From: Flavobacterium sp. CG_23.5
GTDB taxonomy: Bacteria; Bacteroidota; Bacteroidia; Flavobacteriales; Flavobacteriaceae
Length of the DNA stretch: 64,000 nucleotides
Assembly: GCF_017875765.1 (NCBI RefSeq)
Contig: NZ_JAGGNA010000001.1
Coordinates: forward strand, 1,619,501-1,683,500
Direction of reading: 5' to 3'
Shown: positions 36,983 to 44,195 of the stretch, in pieces
Layout: the number at the start of each line of letters is the position of its first letter
How positions within the stretch are numbered: the first letter of the stretch is position 1
Position numbers and translations under genes: made by a program
Notes under the pieces: model-generated
What the model was told of the DNA's origin: nothing
What the model saw: the letters and a program-made list of their open reading frames with translations, nothing else
Database searches by the model: none

Positions 36983-37665
36983 ATAATTCCGCCATTAATG
37001 TTAATTTCCGTACCATTGACATATTCCGTATTACGTAAATATTCAATAGTGTTGAAAATATCAGATGGCTTACATAATTTGTTTGAGGGAATTCTTTTTT
37101 TGATATCTTCCAAAAATTTCTCCGGTACCTCACTTATCATCCCTAATTCAGAGTACCCTAAGTTAATATTATTTATAGTCACACCTTTGCTTGCATTCTC
37201 TATAGCTATTGATTTAGACATCCCAAAAAGTGCTGATTTAGAAGCCGCATAAGCACTAACACCTGGCGACGGCAATTCTGCCACAACTGAACCAAAATTT
37301 ATGATTCTTCCAAATGATTGTTCTCTCATGAAAGGGAGCAAACTACTAATCATGTTAAAAGTACCTATTAAATTAACTTCAATAACTTCTCTCCATTTTT
37401 GGATATCAGCTTTATGAGCAAATGAATTATAATTAATCCCCGCACAATTTATTAAAGTAATTTCTTTTAAATCAGATTGATTATTTTCAATCCAACTTTT
37501 AATTTCAACGTCCTTCGTAGTATCTACCTTAAAAAACACTGTTTTGGGATGAGTACTTTCTATAAATGTAGAATTATATATCCCAAAAACATTGATATCC
37601 TTTTTACTGTATTCTTCGGCTAAATACTTCCCAATGCCTTTAGAGGCTCCTGTTATTATAATCAT
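36979..37665 (-). CDS. FabG-like SDR, probable 3-oxoacyl reductase
   Basis: A 228-residue classical SDR: IIITGASKGIGKYLAEEY (TGxxxGIG), LINCAGINYNSFAHKA (NAG-like), INFGSVVAELPSPGVSAYAASKSALF with the Ser-Tyr-xxx-Lys catalytic set, and ending [15 protein letters not shown]. Classical FabG-type enzymes use a 3-ketoacyl-ACP or similar substrate. Position between the FabH-like and GNAT genes, with a 4-nt overlap to the latter, suggests it reduces the acyl chain made by the FabH-like enzyme before transfer to the sugar. This is inference from context. Confidence 0.82.
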   Translation of the reverse strand: MIIITGASKGIGKYLAEEYSKKDINVFGIYNSTFIESTHPKTVFFKVDTTKDVEIKSWIENNQSDLKEITLINCAGINYNSFAHKADIQKWREVIEVNLIGTFNMISSLLPFMREQSFGRIINFGSVVAELPSPGVSAYAASKSALFGMSKSIAIENASKGVTINNINLGYSELGMISEVPEKFLEDIKKRIPSNKLCKPSDIFNTIEYLRNTEYVNGTEININGGII

Positions 37666-37680
37666 AAAATTATTTTTAAA

Positions 37681-38673
37681 TTACGCCCATTTAATAATTG
37701 CAGCTCCATACGTCCAACCGCTACCAACGGCAGCAAATAAAATATTTGATCCTTTTTTTATTTTACCTGCTTGTAATGTTTCATGCAGTAAAATTGGAAT
37801 AGTTCCTCCCGAAGTATTCGCATATTTATCCATGTTTGTCATTACCTTTTCAAATGGCAAGCCCAAAATTTCAGCAGTTTTTTGAAGTATTTTAATACTT
37901 GGCTGATGAGGAATCATTAAATCGATGTCGTCTATAGTTAAATTAGTATCTGCTAATACTTGATTTATAGCAAGAGGTAAAACTTTTGTGGCGGTATCAT
38001 AAACTGCTTTCCCATTCATTTGGAAATAATGCAAATTATTATCTATAGTATTTTGGTTTGCTGGGAATTCAGAACCACCTGCGGGAATTGTAAACTCAAA
38101 TTTACCTCTTCCATCAGTATATAATCGGTAGGCTAAAAAACCTTCGTTTTCTGAAGCACTAGTTAAAACTGCAGCACCGGCACCATCCCCAAAAAAAACG
38201 GCATCTCTTCTTTTCCAATCGATAATTTTAGAAAACGTATCTGCACCAATCACCAATACATTATTATAAACGCCACTGGCGATATATTGAGATGCTACTG
38301 ACATAGCGAATAAAAAACCACTACAAACAGCGGATATATCGAAAGCTACCGCATTATAAGCTTGTAGTTTATCTTGTACAATAGAAGCTGTTGATGGTGC
38401 CAAACGGTCTGGAGTGGAAGTAGCTACAATAATCAGTTCAATGTCGTCTTTAGTCAATCCTGCATTTTTAATAGCCATTGCACCCGCTAATGAAGCTAAA
38501 TCGCTTGTACATTGGTTATCCTCCGCTATTCGCCGTTCATTTATCCCTAAATGTTCAAAAATCCACTCACTATTAGTGTCAATTGACTTTTCTAACTCTG
38601 AATTTGTAATTCTGTTTTCAGGAACATAAGCTCCTGATCCAATTATCTTAACTGTTCTAACTAACTGCTTCAT
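37681..38673 (-). CDS. FabH-like 3-oxoacyl-ACP synthase III of the polysaccharide operon
   Basis: A 330-residue thiolase-fold enzyme with all FabH catalytic residues: Cys117 in ISAVCSGFLF, His256 in MIPHQPSIK, Asn286 in YANTSGGTIP, plus SGWTYGAAI at the C-terminus. It condenses an acyl-CoA with malonyl-ACP. A housekeeping fabH normally sits with plsX/fab genes. Here it is inside a sugar-modification operon overlapping the FdtA-like gene by 17 nt, so it is dedicated to making an acyl side chain such as 3-hydroxybutyryl or longer. The exact chain is not readable from sequence. Confidence 0.88.
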   Translation of the reverse strand: MKQLVRTVKIIGSGAYVPENRITNSELEKSIDTNSEWIFEHLGINERRIAEDNQCTSDLASLAGAMAIKNAGLTKDDIELIIVATSTPDRLAPSTASIVQDKLQAYNAVAFDISAVCSGFLFAMSVASQYIASGVYNNVLVIGADTFSKIIDWKRRDAVFFGDGAGAAVLTSASENEGFLAYRLYTDGRGKFEFTIPAGGSEFPANQNTIDNNLHYFQMNGKAVYDTATKVLPLAINQVLADTNLTIDDIDLMIPHQPSIKILQKTAEILGLPFEKVMTNMDKYANTSGGTIPILLHETLQAGKIKKGSNILFAAVGSGWTYGAAIIKWA

Positions 38674-39085
38674 TTATATATGTTTTATAATCGTCAAAAT
38701 GCCTTATATAATCACTCTCGTTATATTCATGAGATGCCAGCACTAGACAAATGGAACCACTGGAGAAGTTAATTTCAGAGGCCCAAATTCCTGGTGGAAT
38801 ATGCAACCCTACATCAGGTCTGTTAAGTAATACTTGTCTTTTAGTGAAACCATCATCCAGTAAAACTTCAAAACTGCCACTCGCTGCAACCAAAAACTGA
38901 TGACACTCTTTATGTGCATGTGCCCCTCTGGATTCCCCACCAGGAATATCATACAAATAAAAAATTCTCTTTACAGTAAATGGAATTTGAAAATTATTAG
39001 TAACAGCGGTGATATGACCATTTCGATCACCAATTTGATTTAAATGCAAAAGATTACACTCAAAAACACTATTTTTATTATTCAT
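38657..39085 (-). CDS. fdtA: FdtA/QdtA-like dTDP-4-keto-6-deoxyhexose 3,4-ketoisomerase
   Basis: A 142-residue cupin protein from ATG 39085 (MNNKNSVFECNLL); the longer frame from 39154 overlaps most of the preceding gene's end and is rejected. The core has FTVKRIFYLYDIPGGESRGA followed by His56-Ala-His58, then QFLVAASGSFEVLLDDG, GLHIPPGIWASEINFS, and DYIRHFDDYKTYI. The HxH pair is the catalytic feature of FdtA/QdtA, moving the keto group from C4 to C3 of dTDP-6-deoxyhexulose. It overlaps the previous cupin gene by 8 nt. Confidence 0.88.
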   Translation of the reverse strand: MNNKNSVFECNLLHLNQIGDRNGHITAVTNNFQIPFTVKRIFYLYDIPGGESRGAHAHKECHQFLVAASGSFEVLLDDGFTKRQVLLNRPDVGLHIPPGIWASEINFSSGSICLVLASHEYNESDYIRHFDDYKTYINEAVS

Positions 39086-39485
39086 TCGACAACTTTTTAA
39101 AATTCTCAAAATCTCTGATGTAATCTTCTTTAGAAAAAGGCTCACTGGAAACATGTAAAGCTAAAGCATTGGTAGAAAAATTTTCTATATGCCGCCATGT
39201 CTTAGGTGGTAAATACAAACCATAATAACTCCTATTTAATGAAAACTTTTCAGTAGTTCCGTCAGTATTTGTAACCACAACATCAAAACTTCCGCTTAAG
39301 GCTACAATGATTTCATGTTGCTTAAAATAAGCATGACCCCCTCTTATTCCACCCCCAGGAACATCATAAGTCCAATAAACCCTTTGAATTTTAAAAGGGA
39401 TCTGATTAGGATATTGCAAAAAGGTTAAATTTCCTCTTGGATCTTGTATTTTCGGAAAATCTATTAATTTTATGTTATCACTCAT
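39078..39485 (-). CDS. FdtA/WxcM-like cupin, HxY instead of HxH
   Basis: A 135-residue paralogue of the next gene, first in the operon. Visible: IKLIDFPKIQDPRGNLTFLQ, FKIQRVYWTYDVPGGGIRGG, then His51-Ala-Tyr53, HEIIVALSGSFDVVV, YGLYLPPKTWRHIENFS, and EDYIRDFENFKK. The overall match to FdtA-type isomerases is clear, but the second His of the catalytic HxH pair is Tyr. It could have altered regiochemistry, be a 3,4-ketoisomerase partner subunit, or be a non-catalytic partner. Tandem pairs like this are known in flavobacterial loci as WxcM-like genes. Confidence 0.82.
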   Translation of the reverse strand: MSDNIKLIDFPKIQDPRGNLTFLQYPNQIPFKIQRVYWTYDVPGGGIRGGHAYFKQHEIIVALSGSFDVVVTNTDGTTEKFSLNRSYYGLYLPPKTWRHIENFSTNALALHVSSEPFSKEDYIRDFENFKKLSNE

Positions 39486-39579
39486 TAAATAATTATAAAT
39501 ATTTTACTAATATAACAAAAGAATCGTCAGAAAAAGCACCAATAGCGCTAACCAAAGTGGATTTTTCTTGACGTAGATT

Positions 39580-39607
39580 CAAAGGTATTACGATATACTA
39601 TATTCAA
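39580..39607 (-). promoter_or_regulatory. Promoter of the fdtA-led operon
   Basis: On the minus strand, TTG (39605-39607) and TACCTTTG (39580-39587) are separated by 17 nt, a full match to the Bacteroidota -33/-7 consensus. The leader to the ATG at 39485 is about 90 nt. The rest of the 332-bp gap (39486-39817) shows no gene. Because the next genes overlap or abut, this promoter could drive much of the 25-kb operon that ends at 13745, though internal gaps suggest extra promoters. Confidence 0.6.
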
Positions 39608-39817
39608 TTTACTACTGCTATTTCGCTCAATTTGCAATTGTAATATATCCTCCCTCAATTAAGAGATGGGTAAGATTTCTATGTTGATTTAAAGTCATCT
39701 AAAACATTTTTTATCAAAAATATTACGATGTTGCTTATAATCGCTTTTTCGAGACAATACGAATAACCAACTACCATAACAACTTATAAGCGTATAATGC
39801 AATATAACGACCGTTAA

Positions 39818-40882
39818 TTATACAGTAATTTCCTTTAAAATTCGTCTTATAATCAAAAACAATACCGTTAGCATTCCAGCCAAAAAACCTCCTAAAATAA
39901 TCCCCTTCGCTTTACCAAACCTCTCTTTAGGCAAAGGTAAAATAGGCCTGTCCACAACTTGTATTAAAGGAGTTTCTTTTCGCAAAGTAACTTTAGCTAA
40001 TTCTGTTTGTTTCACTAACTCAGTTAAGATAGCAGTATTCGCCTGCACATCGACTTGTCTGCGGGCCGACGGTGCACGACGCACATTCATAGCAGGATTT
40101 AAACCAAAAGTATTGTCATTGGCTACTGCAACGCCTGTAATCGCTCCGTTGAGTTCCCTACGAATCGAATCAGTTTGCCGTTCGAGAATCGCCATATTCA
40201 TTCTTGACTTTTTACTTTTGGTATCGACATAAAAATCAGATACTCTTTTGGCCAAGGCCTCTGAAAAATACTTGGCAAACAATTCATCAGTAGAAACTAC
40301 ATCAATGCTTATAATGGATACCTTTTTATCTTTTTGCGCAACCATTAGGCCATTCTTGGACAAATCAGCGTATACCACACCCAAGATACTGTCATGTACT
40401 CTTGTAAAATACTTCCGGTCGGTATTAGGAATGAATTGAATGTTTTTAAATTTTGGTTTTCCGTTCCATTTTTCTCGCCATCCCTCATTTCTAACGTACA
40501 TTTCTGCTAATGAAATACGATCACCATCTACTACAACTGGAGCCAATAAGGTTTGCTCCACCATCGAACGGGATTTGAATAACTCAGTCAAATTCGCTCC
40601 TGCAAATACGCTTCCACCACCGCCACCACCGATGTCTAATCCCAAAGAACTCGCTAATCCCAACGCACCTCCCAATCCGCCTCCTGATTTTTCATCTTCT
40701 AAAGCAAAAGAGAGCGTCGCAGTGTATATTGGTTTTTTCATTAAGGAATAGGCAACACCTAATGCACTTCCTATAAATACCATCAGGAAAAGTATTTTCC
40801 ACTGCGAAAGTAAATAAGAGAACCAATCCTTGCCCTTGTCAATTAATTCCTTTAATGTAATTTGGTCGTTTTGTTCGTTCAT
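39818..40882 (-). CDS. Wzz-type chain-length determinant / polysaccharide co-polymerase
   Basis: A 354-residue inner-membrane protein with the PCP layout: an N-terminal helix at about residues 28-48 (ILFLMVFIGSALGVAYSL), a large periplasmic part with PIYTATLSFALEDEKSG, a Gly-rich stretch (residues about 70-95, LGGALGLASSLG and GGGGGG), then a C-terminal helix (ILGGFLAGMLTVLFLII) preceded by VVDRPILPLPKER (the Pro-rich motif). It lacks a kinase domain, so it resembles Wzz rather than Wzc and would set chain length for the EpsG/Wzx system of the first locus. It has no tightly linked neighbour. Confidence 0.85.
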   Translation of the reverse strand: MNEQNDQITLKELIDKGKDWFSYLLSQWKILFLMVFIGSALGVAYSLMKKPIYTATLSFALEDEKSGGGLGGALGLASSLGLDIGGGGGGSVFAGANLTELFKSRSMVEQTLLAPVVVDGDRISLAEMYVRNEGWREKWNGKPKFKNIQFIPNTDRKYFTRVHDSILGVVYADLSKNGLMVAQKDKKVSIISIDVVSTDELFAKYFSEALAKRVSDFYVDTKSKKSRMNMAILERQTDSIRRELNGAITGVAVANDNTFGLNPAMNVRRAPSARRQVDVQANTAILTELVKQTELAKVTLRKETPLIQVVDRPILPLPKERFGKAKGIILGGFLAGMLTVLFLIIRRILKEITV

Positions 40883-41026
40883 TTTATCAAGATTTTACGC
40901 TTGTATTTTATTAATTTTTTATCAAATAAAAACCTCTTGTCGGTTTTAAATTAGTCTCGGTTAAGCTTGAACTCAAACCAAATGATCTGCTAACTATTAG
41001 TGTTACTGTAACCCGGACTCTGATCA

Positions 41027-41124
41027 GTCACAACTGACCACTGATCACTGAATACTGTAACCTAATCACTAAAAACTGACCACTGCAAACTGATCACTGA
41101 TTACTGATCACTGAACACTAAAAA
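41027..41124. repeat. Heptamer repeat tract between the Wzz-like and SLBB genes
   Basis: Degenerate ACTGATC/ACTGAAT-type heptamers, the same family as 6313-6855. The tract runs to the stop codon of the SLBB gene. Confidence 0.75.
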
Positions 41125-43566
41125 CTACCTCAATATCGCTATAATTACGCCTGCTAAACTAGCCAATACTCCTGCTATACTTACAAATTCACCCGTACTC
41201 ATTTTTTTGACTTCTGGTTTTTCAGGAACAATAATTTGGGAACCCGGAGTGACTTTTGGATAGGATCTAAATACCAAGAATGACCTGGTAACCGCCGCTT
41301 GTCCATTAGGATAAATAATATAGGCTTTTTTCTTCCAGCCTTTATTATCAACTCCACCTACCGCATTAACATAATATCCAAAACCCTTTCCTCTATTATA
41401 CGGAATTTCAGAAGTCAGCAACACATTACCGGTCACTTTTACCCCTTCATTAAATGCAGACACTTCAATTTCATCTCCTGGGAATAAAGTTACGTTTGTA
41501 CTACTCTTTGGATTTTTAATAATAGCTTTCCAATCCACTGGTATAGTGGCATATTTTAAATCTTCTTTTAATTTTTTTTCCAATTTATTTTGAATACTAT
41601 CTTTCTTTCCCAAATTTAAGTTTACGTTTTCTATATCCTCAATTTGTTTTGCTTGAATAGGTCTTTTAATTTTAACTCCATCCATATTCGCGACCGAAGT
41701 TAATCCTCCAGCTCTTCCTATTAGATCAAATACTCTATCTTTCTTATTTGCTAAAACGTACTTTCCTGCATAATTCACGGCGCCTCTCACCGTTACCATC
41801 TCTGGTTTTTCATAGACTGCCATCTTGCGGATGTTCACCACGTCAAAAGGGCGTAACTCAAAATTTTTCGATTGTTCGTTGTTGTCTGGAGAAATCTCGA
41901 TGTTAAATAATTCTGCTTTATTGGGATTGGCATCATCAATTTGCTCGGACATTATCATTCTGGCGATTTCCACTCTTTTGGAAGCTGATCCGGTTAATCC
42001 TCCTGCTTGCACTAAAAAATCATTTAACGTCAAACCCTCTTGATAATCATACACACCAGGTTTTTTGATTTCACCATCAATGGTTATTTTATATTCTTCA
42101 ACAAAATCTAAAATGGAATAAACGGTTACAATATCTTCTTTTTTCAAAGCAATATCAGCTTCAAGATCCCCTTCTAATGCTTTCTCTAAATTTACATTAA
42201 CAATTTCCTTCGTCAAATCCGATTTTAATCTGATGATTCTTGCTCTTTTACTGTAAGCATCTTCTTTTAATCCATCTGCCTTTGCAATCAAATCAGAAAA
42301 ACGCATTCCTTCATAAAAGGAGTAGGTATCCGGTCTAAAAACAGCTCCGTCAATTTTAATACGATTTTCAAATCGGTTTAAAATTTTTGTCACAGTAAAC
42401 ACATCACCAGATAAAGGGGTATAGGAATTAAACTCTGTTGCTTTTATATCTCTAACTTTAAATTCTTTATTTGTTTTTTGCAAAACATTTACCGATGCAG
42501 TATATGCAAACTCGTTAAATCCTGATGCAAAAGACAATAGATCTGTAAAAGTTTCCCCTCTTTTCATTTCAAATATCCCGGGACGTTTTACTTGTCCTTC
42601 AACCGTAACTCTTTGATTATAGGCTGGAATCCGAATAACGTCATTATCTTTTAACCCTACATTATCAGACTGATCTCCATTCACTAAAAAATGATAGATA
42701 TCAATAGTTCGATACACTTTATTGTCTCTCAATAATTCAATATTTCTATAACTGCCATTCTTGCCTGGTCCCCCACCTAAGAACAAAGCATTATAGACTG
42801 TTGCCAGAGAAGAAATTGAATAGTTCCCCGGTTGCTTGCTGCCTATCAACGTCACTTTAATGGTTCTGATACGACTCAAACTAACGCTAACTTGAGATTG
42901 TCCTGAATTAATTGTGCTATATACTTTCGCAAAGGCATTTCTGATTTTTTGCGTAGCAGCTTCAATACTCATTCCCGAAACCGGAATCTGACCTACATAC
43001 TGGATGGTGACTTTTCCTTCTACACTCACAGGAATACTGGCACTAAATTCTTGCACTCCATAAACGCTAACTTGCAAAACGTCACCTGGTCCCAAGATAT
43101 AATTTACAGGAGTGGCTAATTTCAAATTAGGTTCGAAATTTAATGTCGGATTATCAAATAGTTCCGAACCAAATACCAGCGCATTAATAGAATCCTTAAC
43201 TTTAGTATTGACAATCTTTTCTTGTTTTCTGGCGGATTTTTTACCTATTTCGCTATCATTATCCTCATCATCTTGAGTTATATCCTTTTTAACGATGTCA
43301 CTTTTGGTCTCTGGCATGGCAAGACGCTCCTTTAATTTGGCAAACTCAGAGGCAGGCATTCCTTTACCTAAAGCCATTGGTTCTGCTTGTTCGATAGTCA
43401 CATTATTGGTTTGTAACTGCGTTTTTATTTTTGCAATTTCACTATCGGATAAATAATCCACTTTTAGTGTACTCAAATCAGTGCTCTTCAACAAATCTTG
43501 CGCAACCATATTTGCTGATTGAAAAAGGGCTATAAAAAATACAGCTACAATAATTATTTTTCTCAT
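41125..43566 (-). CDS. Large SLBB-domain outer-membrane polysaccharide exporter (OPX)
   Basis: An 813-residue secreted protein. Residues 1-22 are a signal peptide (IIIVAVFFIALFQSANMVAQ). A variable acidic linker follows (about 65-120), then a Poly_export domain beginning YILGPGDVLQVSVYGVQEFS, and several SLBB repeats (KVTLIGSKQPGNYSI, RVTVEGQVKRPGIFEMKRGE, RIKIDGAVFRPDTYSFYEGM, KITIDGEIKKPGVYDYQEGL, VTVRGAVNYAGKYVL, GVKVTGNVLLTSEIPYNRGK). The C-terminus ends in one membrane helix (IAGVLASLAGVIIAIL). This is the large Bacteroidota-type Wza homologue. A smaller Wza lipoprotein is at 46.6 kb, so the window has two OPX proteins. It has its own upstream region with a terminator and promoter-like boxes. 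Confidence 0.9.
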   Translation of the reverse strand: MRKIIIVAVFFIALFQSANMVAQDLLKSTDLSTLKVDYLSDSEIAKIKTQLQTNNVTIEQAEPMALGKGMPASEFAKLKERLAMPETKSDIVKKDITQDDEDNDSEIGKKSARKQEKIVNTKVKDSINALVFGSELFDNPTLNFEPNLKLATPVNYILGPGDVLQVSVYGVQEFSASIPVSVEGKVTIQYVGQIPVSGMSIEAATQKIRNAFAKVYSTINSGQSQVSVSLSRIRTIKVTLIGSKQPGNYSISSLATVYNALFLGGGPGKNGSYRNIELLRDNKVYRTIDIYHFLVNGDQSDNVGLKDNDVIRIPAYNQRVTVEGQVKRPGIFEMKRGETFTDLLSFASGFNEFAYTASVNVLQKTNKEFKVRDIKATEFNSYTPLSGDVFTVTKILNRFENRIKIDGAVFRPDTYSFYEGMRFSDLIAKADGLKEDAYSKRARIIRLKSDLTKEIVNVNLEKALEGDLEADIALKKEDIVTVYSILDFVEEYKITIDGEIKKPGVYDYQEGLTLNDFLVQAGGLTGSASKRVEIARMIMSEQIDDANPNKAELFNIEISPDNNEQSKNFELRPFDVVNIRKMAVYEKPEMVTVRGAVNYAGKYVLANKKDRVFDLIGRAGGLTSVANMDGVKIKRPIQAKQIEDIENVNLNLGKKDSIQNKLEKKLKEDLKYATIPVDWKAIIKNPKSSTNVTLFPGDEIEVSAFNEGVKVTGNVLLTSEIPYNRGKGFGYYVNAVGGVDNKGWKKKAYIIYPNGQAAVTRSFLVFRSYPKVTPGSQIIVPEKPEVKKMSTGEFVSIAGVLASLAGVIIAILR

Positions 43567-43704
43567 GTCTAATCTAAAATTTACAATTTAGTTCTCGTAT
43601 TCTATCTGAAATTATATTTTGAAAGCCATCGTGATTGTTGCGAACTCCACATGGCTTCGCCACAGTAAGCCACATCCTAGGCACACTTTTTTTTAAAATT
43701 TGTA

Positions 43705-43712
43705 CAAAGCTA
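43705..43712 (-). promoter_or_regulatory. Candidate -7 box TAGCTTTG for the SLBB gene
   Basis: TAGCTTTG fits TAnnTTTG, about 140 nt before the start codon at 43566. A -33 TTG at correct spacing is not seen. A second -7-like box, TATATTTG, lies at 43833-43840, also without a clear TTG. Confidence 0.3.
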
Positions 43713-43894
43713 GAATAAAATTATAGGAAAATCTATAGTTTCAGTAGGAAATATAAAACAAAAACGACGTTTATTTGGTTCCTATCAGGGTATTAAACAA
43801 TTAACTTTACTTTGATTTCGCGAAAGTAATCACAAATATACCTAAATCACAAAAAAACCGTAAATTCTACAAATAATAATACCGTTAAATAGAA

Positions 43895-43930
43895 AAAAGT
43901 TTACAAAATAAAAACATCTTGTAAACTTTT
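43895..43930 (-). terminator. Strong terminator downstream of the tyrosine kinase gene
   Basis: AAAAGTTTACAA pairs perfectly with TTGTAAACTTTT (12 bp) around a 12-nt loop, with T residues following on the minus strand. It lies about 265 bp past the kinase stop codon, ending that transcript before the promoter boxes of the SLBB gene. The intervening 43931-44195 holds a solo repeat of the tandem-array family. Confidence 0.75.
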
Positions 43931-44039
43931 AATTTTATTTTAATTTAGAAACGATTAGTACTATCCTTTTAACCCGATAGGTCTAATTAGTTTGTGATGA
44001 TAATTTTTCGGAAGTTCGATTGATTTTCTCCCGAAGCCT

Positions 44040-44171
44040 CGAAAAGAAAAGTGTATCGAGAACATGAAAAATTGTTATTAAAAACGGTTCTCGATATACG
44101 TCACTTCTAGAAGCGAAGCATATCAAGAAGTTTTATTTCATTTCATTACACAAAAAACACTCGAACTGACG
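44040..44171. repeat. Solo copy of the tandem-array repeat family, inverted
   Basis: TATCGAGAAC (44054-44063) and GTTCTCGATA (44087-44096) form the same perfect 10-bp inverted pair as in the array. The copy ends with CACTCGAACTGACG (44158-44171), the reverse complement of the array's CGTCAGTTCGAGTG. Inner sequence (TTTATTTCATTTC) also resembles the inverse of the array. A single dispersed element 30 kb from the array, in the opposite orientation. Confidence 0.75.
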
Positions 44172-44195
44172 TTTTTAACAATTACACCCAACGGC

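Noticed and set aside
36979..38673. Housekeeping fatty-acid genes fabH/fabG
   Set aside because: They overlap dTDP-sugar genes and lack acpP, fabD, fabF or plsX neighbours, so a dedicated role in sugar acylation is more likely.
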